Positions 25,189 through 36,024 of a stretch of DNA of 64,000 nucleotides are shown here, piece by piece. The position numbers and the translations under genes are program-made. Below the pieces are notes generated by a model, which was not told the DNA's origin, did no database searches, and saw only the letters and a program-made list of their open reading frames with translations. The number at the start of each line of letters is the position of its first letter. Position 1 is the stretch's first letter. Source of the DNA: Clostridium tyrobutyricum DSM 2637 = ATCC 25755 = JCM 11008. Its GTDB lineage: Bacteria; Bacillota; Clostridia; Clostridiales; Clostridiaceae. Location: NCBI RefSeq assembly GCF_000359585.1, contig NZ_APMH01000006.1:1-64000 (forward strand). Reading direction: 5' to 3'.

Positions 25189-26079
25189 ATGGATATATGC
25201 GGAGTGCATTTTAAAAACCCGGTATTGGCAGCTTCAGGTACTTTTGGATTTGGAAAGGAATATAATAGATTCTTTGATGTTTCAAAACTTGGAGGTATAT
25301 GCTCAAAGGGACTAACTTTACGTGAAAAAGCTGGTAATGACGGGGAAAGGGTCCTTGAAACTGCATCTGGAATGTTAAATAGTGTAGGACTTCAGAATCC
25401 GGGAGTAAAACACTTTCTAAAGTATGAACTTCCTGAAATGAAAAAATTTAATACTGTGTCAATAGCAAATTTAGGGGGGGGGACTTTAGAAGATTATATA
25501 GGTGGAGTTGAATTGCTTTGTGATTCAAGTGTAGATATGATTGAATTGAATATATCATGTCCTAATGTTAAAAGTGGAGGAATGGCATTTGGAATAAAAT
25601 CTTCTACTGCCTATGAAATTGTAAATAGTGTAAAAAAACATTGCAGTAATAAACCATTGGTAGTAAAGTTGTCTCCAAATGCAGAAAATATTGTAGATAT
25701 GGCGGTTAAATGCTGTGAAGCTGGAGCGGATGCGGTCTCACTTGTAAACACATTTAAAGCCATGGCTATTGATATAAAGAGAAGAAAACCAATATTCGAA
25801 AATATAACAGCAGGACTTTCAGGACCTGCTATAAAGCCAATAGCACTTAGAATGGTATATGAGGTTTCAAAAGCTGTGGATGTGCCTGTAATCGGACTTG
25901 GAGGAATATGCTCATGGCAGGATGCAGTAGAATTTATAATGGCAGGGGCAAGTCTTATACAGGTTGGAACTGCAAATTTTATTAATCCCACAATATGTTT
26001 GGATATAATAGACGGATTGGAAAATTACATGAGAAATCAAAATATAAAGAGTTTGAAAGAAATAACAGGTATAATATAA
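25189..26079 (+). CDS. pyrD: Dihydroorotate dehydrogenase B, catalytic subunit
   Basis: The 296-residue FMN barrel has [12 protein letters not shown] near the N-terminus and [11 protein letters not shown] near residue 128 with the catalytic Cys of the class 1B enzyme, plus GLGGI and VGTANF at the phosphate site. It uses NAD via PyrK, as fits an anaerobe. AAGGAGGAG precedes the start. A few residues shorter at the N-terminus than many relatives, which is normal variation. Confidence 0.95.
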   Translation: MDICGVHFKNPVLAASGTFGFGKEYNRFFDVSKLGGICSKGLTLREKAGNDGERVLETASGMLNSVGLQNPGVKHFLKYELPEMKKFNTVSIANLGGGTLEDYIGGVELLCDSSVDMIELNISCPNVKSGGMAFGIKSSTAYEIVNSVKKHCSNKPLVVKLSPNAENIVDMAVKCCEAGADAVSLVNTFKAMAIDIKRRKPIFENITAGLSGPAIKPIALRMVYEVSKAVDVPVIGLGGICSWQDAVEFIMAGASLIQVGTANFINPTICLDIIDGLENYMRNQNIKSLKEITGII

Positions 26080-26104
26080 ATTATATGAATATTAGGAGGA
26101 AAAT

Positions 26105-26677
26105 ATGGATAATATAGTTGTAGATAAATTAAAAGAGGTTGGAGCATTGTTGGAAGGACATTTTTTACTATCTTCAGGTAAACATAGTGATAGATACTGT
26201 CAGTGTGCCAAATTGCTTCAGTATCCAGATAAGGCTTGTGAAGTATTGAGTATAGTAGCGGATAAATTAAAAGAAGTTGATTTTGATAAGATAGTTGGAC
26301 CAGCAATGGGTGGAGTAGTAGTGTCATATGAATTGGCAAGACAACTTAAAAAGCCTGGAATATTTGCAGAAAGACAAAATGGAAATATGACTGTAAGAAG
26401 GGGTTTTGAAATAAAGAAAGGTGAAAAGGTGATAATATCAGAAGACGTTATTACTACAGGAAAATCATCTCTTGAAGTTGCCAGGGTTATAGAGTCACTT
26501 GGAGGAAAAGTAGTAGCATTTTGTTGTATAGTAGATAGAAGGGCAGATGGTGTAGAGATACCATATCCGGTTTACAGTGCTGTAAAATTGAATATAAATA
26601 CATATGATTCAGACAATTGTCCACTTTGTAAAAAAGGTTTGGCCTATGAAAAACCTGGCAGCAGAGTATTCAAGTAA
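26105..26677 (+). CDS. pyrE: Orotate phosphoribosyltransferase
   Basis: The 190-residue protein has the PRPP motif [14 protein letters not shown] near residue 118 and the [11 protein letters not shown] segment near residue 17 typical of PyrE. Last gene of the operon, with AGGAGGAAAAT before it and a terminator 25 bases after it. pyrC and carAB are not in this window. Confidence 0.95.
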   Translation: MDNIVVDKLKEVGALLEGHFLLSSGKHSDRYCQCAKLLQYPDKACEVLSIVADKLKEVDFDKIVGPAMGGVVVSYELARQLKKPGIFAERQNGNMTVRRGFEIKKGEKVIISEDVITTGKSSLEVARVIESLGGKVVAFCCIVDRRADGVEIPYPVYSAVKLNINTYDSDNCPLCKKGLAYEKPGSRVFK

Positions 26678-26701
26678 TTATATTAATTCTATATTGAAGT
26701 T

Positions 26702-26745
26702 AATAATTCCAGACAATTAATAGAACGCCTGGAATTATTTTTTTA
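26702..26745 (+). terminator. Intrinsic terminator of the pyr operon
   Basis: An 11-bp perfect stem AATAATTCCAG / CTGGAATTATT followed by TTTTTTATT. Confidence 0.9.
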
Positions 26746-26866
26746 TTGACTTCTATAAATTCATAAAAAGTTAGTATTATTTCATGAGTATTTGAGTTAT
26801 AATAAAAACTGAGTTTTGTGATAGTAATGCTAATCATTATGAATTATATTAATAAAGTAAAAAGAA

Positions 26867-26907
26867 GGGAGGTACTGCTGTTAAACTGAAACAGCGGAAA
26901 TATAGTG
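26867..26907 (+). promoter_or_regulatory. Ribosome site separated from a GTG start by a hairpin
   Basis: GGGAGG (26867-26872) lies 32 bases before the GTG at 26905. Between them an 8-bp hairpin (CTGCTGTT 26875-26882 with AACAGCGG 26890-26897) can form; without it, 9 bases remain, the optimal distance. This suggests that folding brings the ribosome site to the start codon. Confidence 0.5.
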
Positions 26908-27693
26908 AGAAAAAAGCCAAGTATTTTTAGTAAGGAATATGAGAAGAAAATGAAGCAGAGAAGAATACGAATTTTTGCCATAACTATTATTTGTATAGTT
27001 GTTATAGCATTGCTCTGCATTTATTTAACAGGTGCTTTTAAAACTGCTTTAAAAGATGTAAAGAATGAAAAACAAAGTATATCTATAAAGAATAATAATA
27101 CAAAAGATGTATCTAAAAAACAGCCAACTAAGAGTACAGAGTCTAAAGCTGAAAATAAAAGTAATGACTTGAAATATGAAGTTAAATTAAGTAGTGGGAA
27201 AAGTGTAAATTTAACATATGAAAACAACAATAACAACAAGACTTTTAAAGATGTTACCCCTAAAGATGCTAATGTAGCCTATAGCATAAGTCCTTCAAAG
27301 AAAAATATAGTTTTATTTGATGATAAATCGCAGAGTATACTGTTGTTTGATATTAATGGAAATAAGCAGGATATAACTAATTCTCAATATGTATCTACTA
27401 ATGGTACAGTTGTAGCAAAGAAATCTCAGTTATCATCAAATCCAAGTTATATATGGTGCAGTTCTCCAAAATTTATAGATAATGATAATATTGCATATAT
27501 AAGCCAGCTTCCATGGATTGGCAAGACTTCTAAATATGTGTGGATTCGGAATTTGCAAAATAAGAGCAATGTTATGGTCCAGTCCATAGAAGGAGAAAGC
27601 ATAAAGTTTGGAGATGTTACAGATAAAGGACTTACAGTTATTTCAGATGGAACAACTGTGTATCTAACAGCAGCAGGTGAAGTTAGCCAATAA
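26905..27693 (+). CDS. Membrane-anchored protein with C-terminal beta-propeller-like domain (hypothetical)
   Basis: The 262-residue protein starts with a basic segment and one membrane helix (about residues 22-43), then a Lys/Asn/Ser-rich linker (50-90) and a C-terminal domain of short beta segments such as NVAYSISPSKKNIVLFD and NIAYISQLPWIGKTSKYVWI, which resembles repeats of TolB/WD-type folds but is too short for a full propeller. No named family is recognised. The GTG start has an in-frame stop 5 codons before it, so no longer start is possible, and the ribosome site is unusual (see the hairpin entry). Confidence 0.72.
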   Translation: MRKKPSIFSKEYEKKMKQRRIRIFAITIICIVVIALLCIYLTGAFKTALKDVKNEKQSISIKNNNTKDVSKKQPTKSTESKAENKSNDLKYEVKLSSGKSVNLTYENNNNNKTFKDVTPKDANVAYSISPSKKNIVLFDDKSQSILLFDINGNKQDITNSQYVSTNGTVVAKKSQLSSNPSYIWCSSPKFIDNDNIAYISQLPWIGKTSKYVWIRNLQNKSNVMVQSIEGESIKFGDVTDKGLTVISDGTTVYLTAAGEVSQ

Positions 27694-27716
27694 AACTTAA
27701 GGTTTATTGGCTTTTT
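27685..27716 (+). terminator. Intrinsic terminator overlapping the stop codon
   Basis: AGCCAATAAAACTT / AAGGTTTATTGGCT, 14 bp with one mismatch, followed by TTTTTC. Confidence 0.88.
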
Positions 27717-27766
27717 CAATGCAAAAAATTACAAAGAGCAAAAACAGTAATTTATAGGAGGTTCTT

Positions 27767-28552
27767 ATGATAATAGGTATGTCATCAGCTTGTTTTTATC
27801 CTGATGTAAGGACGGAAAACAGTATAGAATTGATGAAAACCATCGGATTTAATACAGGGGAATTGTTTTTAAACAGTATTAGTGAGTATGAAGATGATTT
27901 TGGAAAATTAATTTTAGAACAAGAATTGATAAATGATTTTAGAGTAAATTCTGTACATGCATTTTCAGTTTCTTTTGAACCATATTTATTTGACAGCTAC
28001 AAAAGAAGAAGAGATGATTGTTTTATATTATTTAAAAAGATATGTAAAGTAGCAAGAAAAGTAGGAGCACATTGCTATACTTTCCATGGAATGCGTTATT
28101 GCAATATGGATTCTATTAATATGAATATGATCATTGATGTATATGATAAACTTACATATACTGCTGCAGAGTATGGAATAAAACTATGTCAGGAAAACGT
28201 ATTTTGGTGTATGTCAAATAGTATTGAATTCTTATATAAAATTAAAGAAAAGTGTAAAGGACCTCTATATTTTACTTTAGACATAAAACAAGCATATAAA
28301 TCTGGAAAATTACCAGATGATTATATAGAAGTAATGAAAGATCAGTTAGCTAATTTTCATATAAATGATAGAACTAAAAATAGTATATGTCTGCTCCCTG
28401 GTCAGGGAAATGTAAATTATAAAAAAATATTTTGTAAATTAAAGGAAATAGGGTATAATGGAATAGGCATAATTGAAGTATACAAAGAAAATTATAATGA
28501 ATACACTGAACTTATAAAGGCTAAAAAATATCTTGATAGGCAAAAATATTGA
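27767..28552 (+). CDS. Sugar-phosphate isomerase/epimerase-like TIM-barrel protein
   Basis: The 261-residue protein has the xylose-isomerase/AP-endonuclease-2 barrel pattern: GMSSACFYP at the start, VNSVHAFS with a conserved His, CYTFHGMRY, LCQENVFW with a metal-binding Glu, LYFTLDIKQAYKSG, FHINDR and a terminal GIIEVYKE. These residues bind a divalent metal in the family. It is a lone gene with AGGAGGTTCTT and no sugar operon beside it, so the substrate is unknown. Confidence 0.8.
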   Translation: MIIGMSSACFYPDVRTENSIELMKTIGFNTGELFLNSISEYEDDFGKLILEQELINDFRVNSVHAFSVSFEPYLFDSYKRRRDDCFILFKKICKVARKVGAHCYTFHGMRYCNMDSINMNMIIDVYDKLTYTAAEYGIKLCQENVFWCMSNSIEFLYKIKEKCKGPLYFTLDIKQAYKSGKLPDDYIEVMKDQLANFHINDRTKNSICLLPGQGNVNYKKIFCKLKEIGYNGIGIIEVYKENYNEYTELIKAKKYLDRQKY

Positions 28553-28752
28553 AAAACTAAAAATCGGCTATAAAATTTGTGATTTTTGGTATATAATTAT
28601 AATATATAGTTTTTAGACGATATAATTATAATTTAAGGTATAATTTAAAAAATTACTGATGGTTAATTTGTATGAATGTATAATAATATATGATATAATA
28701 TCATGGTTAATGTTAATATAAGTGTATAGTGTAATTTAGGAGGAAATGAATA

Positions 28753-30045
28753 ATGAACGTTAAAGTGGAAAAAATAGAAAACAATGTAGTAAAAATGGAA
28801 ATAACAGTAGAATCGGAAAAATTTAATGAAGCAGTTAAAAAGGCATTTGCTAAAAATGCTAAAAAGTTTAATATACCTGGATTTAGAAAAGGCAAGGCTC
28901 CTATGAACATAATAAAGAAATATTATGGTGAAGGAGTATTTTATGAAGATGCTATAAACTTTTGCTGCGATGAGACATATCCAACAGCTTTAAAGGAAAA
29001 TGATATTAAACCAGTTGATTATCCTAAAATCGATATAGTACAAATTGGTGAAAACAAGGATTTTATATATTCAGCTGATGTTACAGTAGTACCTGAAGTT
29101 GAACTTGGTGAATACAAAGGTGTAGAAGTTAAGAAAAATACATATGAAGTAACAGATGAAGAAGTAGAACAGGAATTAAAATCAAGACAGGAAAAGAATG
29201 CTAGAATAGAAACAAAAGAGGATGGAACTGTTGAAAAGGGAAATATAGCAGTAATAGATTTTAAAGGATATGTAGATGACAAAGCGTTCCAAGGCGGAGA
29301 AGGAAAAGACTATGAACTTGAAATAGGCTCTGGAACATTTATAGATAATTTTGAGGATCAACTTATAGGACTAAAAGTTGGAGACCAAAAAGATGTAGAA
29401 GTTACATTTCCAGAGGAATATGGCAGTGAAGAATTAAATGGTAAAAAGGCATTATTCAAAGTTGCAATTAAGGCAATAAAGATAAAGGAACTTCCAGAAT
29501 TAGACGATGAATTTGCTAAGGAAATTTCTGAATTTGATACATTAGATGAAGTAAAAGCAGATATAAAGAAAAAGAAACAGGAGGAAAATGAACTAAGAGC
29601 TAAGAGAGAATATGAAGATGCAGTTATAGATGCAGTTAGTTCAAACGCTAAAATTGATATCCCAGACATAATGGTAGATAAGGAAATTGATGCTATGCTT
29701 AAAGATTTGGAAATGAGATTGAAATATCAAGGACTAGATCTTAAGTCATATTATAAATACACAAATAATACAGAAGAAAAAGTTAGAGAATATATGAGAG
29801 AAACTGCACAAAAGAAAGTCAGAACAGATTTGGTAATTTCTAAAATTGGCGAAGTGGAGAACATAAAGGCAGAAGATGAGGAATTATTGAATAGAGCTAC
29901 TGAAATGGCTAAACAATATGGAAATAATGAGCCAGAAAAGACAGCTAAATTAATTCTTGATAGTCAAAAAGGCTATCTTGAGACTGATGTGATAAATGAA
30001 AAAGTTGTTAAAATGTTAGTTGACAATAGTAAAGCAGTGGCATAA
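28753..30045 (+). CDS. tig: Trigger factor
   Basis: The 430-residue ribosome-bound chaperone has the ribosome-binding loop GFRKGKAP (the F-R-K signature) near residue 44, a central FKBP-type peptidyl-prolyl isomerase domain (about 160-245; [16 protein letters not shown]) and the helical C-terminal arms. AGGAGG lies upstream. It precedes clpP, clpX and lon, the usual clostridial order of these protein-quality genes. Confidence 0.97.
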   Translation: MNVKVEKIENNVVKMEITVESEKFNEAVKKAFAKNAKKFNIPGFRKGKAPMNIIKKYYGEGVFYEDAINFCCDETYPTALKENDIKPVDYPKIDIVQIGENKDFIYSADVTVVPEVELGEYKGVEVKKNTYEVTDEEVEQELKSRQEKNARIETKEDGTVEKGNIAVIDFKGYVDDKAFQGGEGKDYELEIGSGTFIDNFEDQLIGLKVGDQKDVEVTFPEEYGSEELNGKKALFKVAIKAIKIKELPELDDEFAKEISEFDTLDEVKADIKKKKQEENELRAKREYEDAVIDAVSSNAKIDIPDIMVDKEIDAMLKDLEMRLKYQGLDLKSYYKYTNNTEEKVREYMRETAQKKVRTDLVISKIGEVENIKAEDEELLNRATEMAKQYGNNEPEKTAKLILDSQKGYLETDVINEKVVKMLVDNSKAVA

Positions 30046-30058
30046 TATAATGTGTAAG

Positions 30059-30095
30059 AATTAATTGCTGGAATTTTCCGGCAATTAATTTTAAA
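30059..30095 (+). terminator. Intrinsic terminator after tig
   Basis: A 13-bp stem AATTAATTGCTGG / CCGGCAATTAATT with one wobble pair and an AATTTT loop, followed by TTAAAT. Confidence 0.85.
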
Positions 30096-30178
30096 TAATA
30101 ATATTTTTATGTTTTGTAGAAACTAAATTTTATGTATAATAATCATTTAAAATGGTTATAAAAAGGAGGAGATAGTTT

Positions 30179-30763
30179 ATGAGCTTAGTACCAGTAGTTG
30201 TTGAACAGACTAATAGAGGGGAAAGATCCTACGATATTTATTCAAGGCTTCTAAAAGATAGAGTAATAATGTTGAGTGAAGAAGTTAATGATGTTTCAGC
30301 AAGTCTTATAGTAGCTCAATTATTGTTCCTAGAGGCAGAAGATCCTGACAAGGATATACATTTATACATAAATAGTCCAGGAGGCTCAATAACCTCCGGT
30401 ATGGCAATTTATGATACAATGCAATATATAAAATCAGATGTATCTACTATATGCATAGGTATGGCTGCTTCCATGGGAGCATTTTTACTTACAGCAGGTG
30501 CAAAGGGAAAAAGATTTGCACTGCCAAATGCTGAAATAATGATACACCAACCTTTAGGCGGCTTTCAAGGTCAGGCAACTGATATTGGGATTCATGCAAA
30601 TAGGATACTTAACATAAAGAAAAAATTGAATAAGATAATTAGTGATAGATCAGGTCAACCTTTGGAAGTAATTGAAAAAGACACAGAAAGAGATAACTTT
30701 ATGTCAGCAGAAGAAGCTAAAAATTATGGATTAATAGATGGGGTTATTGAAAAGAAACAATAA
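30179..30763 (+). CDS. clpP: ATP-dependent Clp protease proteolytic subunit
   Basis: The 194-residue peptidase has the catalytic Ser in GMAASMGAF near residue 98, His in MIHQPLGG near 123 and the downstream Asp. Sequence [10 protein letters not shown] marks the oxyanion region. It forms the 14-mer chamber used with ClpX, encoded 19 bases downstream. Ribosome site AAAGGAGGAG. Confidence 0.97.
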   Translation: MSLVPVVVEQTNRGERSYDIYSRLLKDRVIMLSEEVNDVSASLIVAQLLFLEAEDPDKDIHLYINSPGGSITSGMAIYDTMQYIKSDVSTICIGMAASMGAFLLTAGAKGKRFALPNAEIMIHQPLGGFQGQATDIGIHANRILNIKKKLNKIISDRSGQPLEVIEKDTERDNFMSAEEAKNYGLIDGVIEKKQ

Positions 30764-30782
30764 CCTTAGGTGAGGTGTAGAT

Positions 30783-32072
30783 ATGGCCAAAAATGATGAT
30801 AGAAAACAACTCAAGTGTTCATTTTGTGGTAAAACACAAGACCAGGTTAAAAGATTAATAGCAGGACCTGGAGTATATATTTGTGATGAATGTATAGAAC
30901 TTTGTTCCGAAATAATAAGCGATGAATTTGAAGATGATGTTCAGACAGATCTAACGTCTCTTCCAAAGCCTTTGGAAATTAAAAACTATCTTGATCAGTA
31001 TGTAATTGGTCAGGATGATGCTAAAAAATCATTATCAGTAGCAGTTTATAATCACTATAAGAGAATAAATTCAAATAGTAAAAATGATGATGTAGAATTA
31101 CAGAAAAGTAATATACTTTTGCTTGGTCCTACAGGTTCAGGTAAAACTCTTTTAGCACAGACTCTTGCTAAATTCCTGAATGTACCATTTGCTATTGCCG
31201 ATGCAACTACATTGACAGAAGCCGGATATGTAGGAGAAGATGTTGAAAATATACTTTTAAAACTTATACAAAATGCTGACTATGATATAGAAAAGGCTGA
31301 ACATGGAATAGTCTATATAGATGAGATAGATAAAATAGCAAGAAAATCTGAGAATCCATCTATCACCAGAGATGTTTCTGGTGAAGGAGTACAACAGGCA
31401 CTCTTGAAGATATTGGAGGGAACAGTTGCTTCAGTTCCACCACAGGGTGGTAGAAAACATCCTCATCAAGAATTTATTCAGATAAATACTACAAATATAT
31501 TATTTATCTGTGGAGGAGCTTTTGATGGAATAGATAATATAATAGAAAGAAGAACAAGAGTAAGTACCTTAGGGTTTGGAGCACAAATACAATCCAAAAA
31601 GGATAAGGACATTGGAAAGCTTCTTAAAAATATAATGCCTGGAGATCTTATGAAATTTGGTCTTATACCAGAATTTACAGGAAGAATTCCTATTGTTGTT
31701 ACACTAGATGCATTGGATAAAAAGGCGCTTATTAGTATACTTGAAAAGCCTAAAAATGCACTTGTTAAGCAATACAAAAAGCTCTTTGAACTTGACAATG
31801 TAGAATTGGAATTTAAAGATGAAGCCTTAGAAGCAATTGCAGATGAAGCCTTAAAGAGAAATACGGGAGCAAGAGGACTTAGAGCTATTATAGAAGAAAC
31901 TATGAAGGATATAATGTTTGACATACCTTCAAAAGAAGAGATATCAAAGGTAATAATAAATAAAAATACCATAGCAGATAAAAAGCCGGAACTTATAACT
32001 GTTGAAAATGGGAAAAGGACTCCTATAAAAGTTAAAAAACCAAGAACTAGAAAAGGGCCTGAAACTGCATAG
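30783..32072 (+). CDS. clpX: ATP-dependent Clp protease ATP-binding subunit
   Basis: The 429-residue unfoldase has the N-terminal zinc domain (CSFCGK...CDECIELC), Walker A GPTGSGKT near residue 118, Walker [10 protein letters not shown] near 177 and the IGF-type loop LGFGAQ that docks on ClpP. It follows clpP in one unit, which ends at a terminator directly after clpX. Confidence 0.97.
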   Translation: MAKNDDRKQLKCSFCGKTQDQVKRLIAGPGVYICDECIELCSEIISDEFEDDVQTDLTSLPKPLEIKNYLDQYVIGQDDAKKSLSVAVYNHYKRINSNSKNDDVELQKSNILLLGPTGSGKTLLAQTLAKFLNVPFAIADATTLTEAGYVGEDVENILLKLIQNADYDIEKAEHGIVYIDEIDKIARKSENPSITRDVSGEGVQQALLKILEGTVASVPPQGGRKHPHQEFIQINTTNILFICGGAFDGIDNIIERRTRVSTLGFGAQIQSKKDKDIGKLLKNIMPGDLMKFGLIPEFTGRIPIVVTLDALDKKALISILEKPKNALVKQYKKLFELDNVELEFKDEALEAIADEALKRNTGARGLRAIIEETMKDIMFDIPSKEEISKVIINKNTIADKKPELITVENGKRTPIKVKKPRTRKGPETA

Positions 32073-32080
32073 GTGTAAAG

Positions 32081-32108
32081 GGAGTACTGAATTTCAGTGC
32101 TCCTTTTT
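32081..32108 (+). terminator. Intrinsic terminator after clpX
   Basis: A 10-bp stem GGAGTACTGA / TCAGTGCTCC with one wobble pair, followed by TTTTTAT. Confidence 0.9.
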
Positions 32109-32229
32109 ATATATGAATCATAAAAACTCAATAATTGAAAAAAGCATGTTTTATAGTTATAATATACTAGTCTGATTATATTATAGATAATTCTTGTAGA
32201 ATTTAAACTTTTTAAGTAAGGAGAAAGAT

Positions 32230-34551
32230 ATGGATAAAAATTTAAAGGTTATTCCTCTAATCCCATTAAGAGGTATCACTGTATTTCCATATATGGTTTT
32301 GCACTTTGATGTAGGTAGAGAAAAATCAAAGACTGCATTGGAAGATGCAATGCTCAATGGACAAAAGATATTCTTATCATCCCAGATAGAGTATATGGTT
32401 GAGGAACCTAATAAAGAAGATATACATAGTATAGGTACAGTTTGTAATATAAAACAAATATTAAAATTACCTGGTGATACAGTAAGAGTACTTGTAGAAG
32501 GTGAAACTAGGGGTATATTAAGAGAATATATTCAGGAAAAACCTTTCTTTAAAGTAAATATAGAGTTAATTGATGACAATAAGGAAGTTTGTGAAGATAT
32601 TACTTACAATGCTCTTATAAAATCAGTAATGAAAAATTTTGAGGAATATTTAAAGTTATCAGGAGAATCCACCAGGGAATCTATAGTAACTGAAAATGAT
32701 ACCAAAAATCCAGGAAGATTAGCTGATATTATAAGTTCATATATATTTATAGAACAAGATAAAAAACAGGAACTCCTAGATTGTTATAAAGTTGAGGACA
32801 GATTAAATAAGCTATTGTCTATACTTATCAATGAACTGGAAATTTTAAAAGTAGAGAAGAAAATAGAATCAGAAATAAAGAAGGATATAGACAAATCCCA
32901 AAAGGAGTATTATTTAAAAGAACAGCTTAAAATTATACAGGAACAGCTGGGGGAAGATGGTGAAAACAGCAAAGAAATAAAAAAATATAAAAATAAAATG
33001 GCAAAAAAGAAATTGCCAAAATACGTAAAAGATAAGGTCCTTTATGAATTGGACAAATTAAAGAGTTTAGGAAGTTATTCAACAGAAAATGGAATAATAA
33101 AGACATATCTTGATTGGATACTGGATATACCATGGAATATTAAAACTAAAGATAATTTGGATATAAAAAAGGCTAGAGAAGTATTGGATGAAAATCACTA
33201 TGGATTAAAAGATGTTAAAGATAGAATAATTGAATATCTTGCAGTTAAAAGCACAAATAAATCTTTAAAGGGCCCCATCTTATGCCTTGTAGGTCCTCCT
33301 GGTGTAGGTAAAACTTCAATAGCAAAGTCAATAGCCAAGGCATTAAACCGAAATTTTGTTAGAATGTCATTAGGCGGAATAAGAGATGAAGCAGATATTA
33401 GAGGACACAGGAGAACTTATGTAGGTGCTATTCCAGGAAGGATAATATATAGCATAAAACAGGCCAAATCTATTAATCCACTATTTTTATTAGATGAAAT
33501 TGATAAAATGGGTGTAGATTTTAGAGGAAACCCTGCAGATGCACTTTTGGAAGTATTGGATAGTGAACAGAATAATACATTTAGAGATCATTATCTAGAA
33601 TTGAATTTTGATTTATCAAAAGTACTATTTATAACTACAGCTAATAGTCTTGATAATATACCAAGACCGCTTATGGACAGAATGGAAATAATACAAGTAT
33701 CTGGTTATACTAGTGAAGAAAAATTTAATATATGCAAAAAGTACATAATACCTAGACAATTAATAGAAAATGGAATAAAAGATGATAAAATTAAATTTTC
33801 TGATTCATCCATATATACTATAATAGACAATTATACTAGGGAATCAGGTGTTAGAAGTTTAGAGAGAAAAGTATCATCTATAATAAGAAAATCAATTACA
33901 GAGATTATAGAAAAAAATAAAAAAAATATATTTATAAATACTACCAAAGTTAAATCTTATTTAGGATCTGATATTTTTGTTTATGATAAAGCCGACAAAG
34001 ATGATAAGGTAGGAGTGGTAATGGGAATGGCATGGACAGCTTATGGTGGAGATACCCTTCCTGTTGAAGCAGTAGTTATGCAAGGAAAAGGAAAACTTGA
34101 GCTTACGGGGCAACTTGGAGATGTTATGCAGGAGTCTGCCAAGGCGGGATATAGTTATGTAAGAGCAAATTATAAAAAATATAGCAATATAAGAGAGGAT
34201 TTCTATAAAAATTGTGATTTACATATACATGTACCTGAAGGTGCTATTCCAAAGGATGGACCATCAGCTGGAGTTACTATGATTACAGCTATAGTTTCAG
34301 CACTTAGCAATAAAAAAGTAAAACATAATGTGGCTATGACTGGTGAAATAACCTTAACAGGAAGAGTTCTGCCGATTGGAGGACTTAAAGAAAAAAGTTT
34401 GGCCGCCTATAGAGCTGGAATAGATACAGTTATAATTCCTAAAGACAATGCAAAAGATATAATGAAAATACCTAGAAGTATTAAAAATAAAATGCAGTAT
34501 ATACTAGCAGATGATATAGATACAGTATTGGAAAATGCTTTAGTTGATTGA
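32230..34551 (+). CDS. lon: ATP-dependent endopeptidase La (Lon)
   Basis: The 773-residue protein has the N-terminal LON substrate domain (PLIPLRGITVFPYM), Walker A GPPGVGKTS near residue 355, Walker B FLLDEIDK, and the C-terminal Ser-Lys protease with catalytic Ser in PKDGPSAGVTM near residue 677 and Lys about 43 residues later. Normal length. It has its own leader of about 150 bases and its own terminator. No CtsR or HrcA box was recognised in front of it. Confidence 0.97.
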   Translation: MDKNLKVIPLIPLRGITVFPYMVLHFDVGREKSKTALEDAMLNGQKIFLSSQIEYMVEEPNKEDIHSIGTVCNIKQILKLPGDTVRVLVEGETRGILREYIQEKPFFKVNIELIDDNKEVCEDITYNALIKSVMKNFEEYLKLSGESTRESIVTENDTKNPGRLADIISSYIFIEQDKKQELLDCYKVEDRLNKLLSILINELEILKVEKKIESEIKKDIDKSQKEYYLKEQLKIIQEQLGEDGENSKEIKKYKNKMAKKKLPKYVKDKVLYELDKLKSLGSYSTENGIIKTYLDWILDIPWNIKTKDNLDIKKAREVLDENHYGLKDVKDRIIEYLAVKSTNKSLKGPILCLVGPPGVGKTSIAKSIAKALNRNFVRMSLGGIRDEADIRGHRRTYVGAIPGRIIYSIKQAKSINPLFLLDEIDKMGVDFRGNPADALLEVLDSEQNNTFRDHYLELNFDLSKVLFITTANSLDNIPRPLMDRMEIIQVSGYTSEEKFNICKKYIIPRQLIENGIKDDKIKFSDSSIYTIIDNYTRESGVRSLERKVSSIIRKSITEIIEKNKKNIFINTTKVKSYLGSDIFVYDKADKDDKVGVVMGMAWTAYGGDTLPVEAVVMQGKGKLELTGQLGDVMQESAKAGYSYVRANYKKYSNIREDFYKNCDLHIHVPEGAIPKDGPSAGVTMITAIVSALSNKKVKHNVAMTGEITLTGRVLPIGGLKEKSLAAYRAGIDTVIIPKDNAKDIMKIPRSIKNKMQYILADDIDTVLENALVD

Positions 34552-34553
34552 TT

Positions 34554-34600
34554 AAAATAAATATTTTTCTAATGGAAGTTAGGAAAATATTTATTTTAAT
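34554..34600 (+). terminator. Intrinsic terminator after lon
   Basis: A 19-bp stem with one G-T wobble (AAAATAAATATTTTTCTAA / TTAGGAAAATATTTATTTT) around a short loop; AT-rich but long. Confidence 0.8.
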
Positions 34601-34669
34601 ATTATAATGTAAATTTATAACATAACATAATATAATAGTACGTATTATTTAAAGAAGAGGTGATTGATT

Positions 34670-35260
34670 GTGGAAATAAAACAGGCTGAATTTATAATAT
34701 CAGCTGTCAAAAAAAATCAGTATCCCAATGATAATTTTAAAGAAATAGCATTTGTAGGTCGATCCAATGTTGGAAAATCATCACTTATAAATACTATTGT
34801 AAACAGAAGAAAGCTTGTTAAAGTCAGTTCTAGCCCAGGTAAGACGAGACTTGTAAATTTTTTCATGATAAATAATGAATTCTATTTTGTGGATTTACCA
34901 GGCTATGGATATGCTAAGGTTTCAAAATCAGAAAAGGATAAATGGAGCAAGATAATAGAAACGTATCTTGTTGGCAGACATCAACTAAAAGCTATAGTGT
35001 TACTTGTAGATTCGAGACATAAACCAACTAATGACGATATTATGATGTATAAATGGATAGAGTATTATAAATATAAAATTTTAATTGTAGCTACTAAAAT
35101 AGATAAAATATCTAAAAATCAGTTAAACAAAAATTTGGATATTATAAGAAATTCATTTGGATTAAAACCGGATTATAAAATTTTAACATTTTCTTCTTTG
35201 AAAAAACAGGGAAAAGAGGATCTCTTAAATGAAATTGAGCATGTAGTAGAAGGTGATTAA
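34670..35260 (+). CDS. engB: Ribosome-biogenesis GTPase YsxC/EngB
   Basis: The 196-residue GTPase has G1 GRSNVGKSS near residue 29, the G2 Thr in [10 protein letters not shown]3 DLPGYG, G4 TKID and G5 FSSLKK. It is needed for assembly of the large ribosomal subunit. GTG 34670 is preferred over TTG 34664 since AGAGG then lies 9 bases upstream, and the protein begins [13 protein letters not shown] like its relatives. Linked to lon as in many Firmicutes. Confidence 0.95.
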   Translation: MEIKQAEFIISAVKKNQYPNDNFKEIAFVGRSNVGKSSLINTIVNRRKLVKVSSSPGKTRLVNFFMINNEFYFVDLPGYGYAKVSKSEKDKWSKIIETYLVGRHQLKAIVLLVDSRHKPTNDDIMMYKWIEYYKYKILIVATKIDKISKNQLNKNLDIIRNSFGLKPDYKILTFSSLKKQGKEDLLNEIEHVVEGD

Positions 35261-35953
35261 TTGATTAATCTTAATTTAATTAAGAATATAATAGTATTTT
35301 TAATAGCATATATTCCACCAATTGTAGTATTTGATAAGTACTGGATTCGTGATAAAAGAAACAAAGTGGTTTTGTTTATTATAAATATTTTATTTATAGG
35401 TCTTTCCATGTATACCCAAAATATAGTTCCATTTATATTTGTAATAATAAATATAGTATACATGAGATTTACAGATGATTTTTATAAATTTGATATTAAA
35501 AAATTTAATATTATTGATGCATTAAGATTGGCTGCAATATCATATTTAGTCGTTATAATAATACTTTTATTGCAGAATGCAATAGAAAATAGTTTAAAGA
35601 TAAAATTGGATCAGCAGGAGATTGTAACTAATATGACAAATATGTCATTAAATAAACTTGTTTTCATGGTTCCTGTAGTTGTAATATTTGCACCGGTGCT
35701 TGAAGAATTCGTATTCAGATGGATATTTTTTGAAAAAATATTCAAGAGCAGGTTGGGAGTATTGGGAGCAGCACTCTTAAGCAGTTTGATGTTTTCATTA
35801 GTTCATTTTAACATAAATGTATTTTTTATAATACTTTGGATAGGGATATATAATTGTTATCTGATTCATAAGAAAGGGTATTGGTATGCTGTGATTAATC
35901 ATGCAGTATTTAACTCTGTGACTATGATTTCTCTTATTTATTCCAAAATATAA
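35261..35953 (+). CDS. CPBP (CAAX/ABI-type) intramembrane metalloprotease
   Basis: The 230-residue protein has about six membrane segments and the CPBP motifs: EEFVFRW (E-E-x-x-x-R) near residue 149, VHFNIN near 184 and INHAVFN near 212. The start is TTG immediately after the engB stop, with AAGGTGATTAA as ribosome site. Substrates of such bacterial CPBP proteins are mostly unknown. Confidence 0.85.
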   Translation: MINLNLIKNIIVFLIAYIPPIVVFDKYWIRDKRNKVVLFIINILFIGLSMYTQNIVPFIFVIINIVYMRFTDDFYKFDIKKFNIIDALRLAAISYLVVIIILLLQNAIENSLKIKLDQQEIVTNMTNMSLNKLVFMVPVVVIFAPVLEEFVFRWIFFEKIFKSRLGVLGAALLSSLMFSLVHFNINVFFIILWIGIYNCYLIHKKGYWYAVINHAVFNSVTMISLIYSKI

Positions 35954-35978
35954 TATTCAATTTTTAATATAACAAAAT

Positions 35979-36012
35979 AAAGGCACTGAGGATATTAAGA
36001 CAGTGCCTTTTG
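35979..36012. terminator. Bidirectional terminator
   Basis: A 10-bp perfect stem AAAGGCACTG / CAGTGCCTTT followed by T, between convergent genes. Confidence 0.88.
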
Positions 36013-36024
36013 AGAATTATTAGA

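Noticed and set aside
31478-32131. 217-codon minus-strand frame opposite clpX
   Set aside because: Shadow of clpX; Ser/Phe-rich composition typical of an antisense frame to an Asp/Glu/Lys-rich gene.
32110-32229. CtsR or HrcA (CIRCE) element before lon
   Set aside because: Neither the GGTCAAANANRGTCAAA nor the CIRCE inverted repeat was seen.
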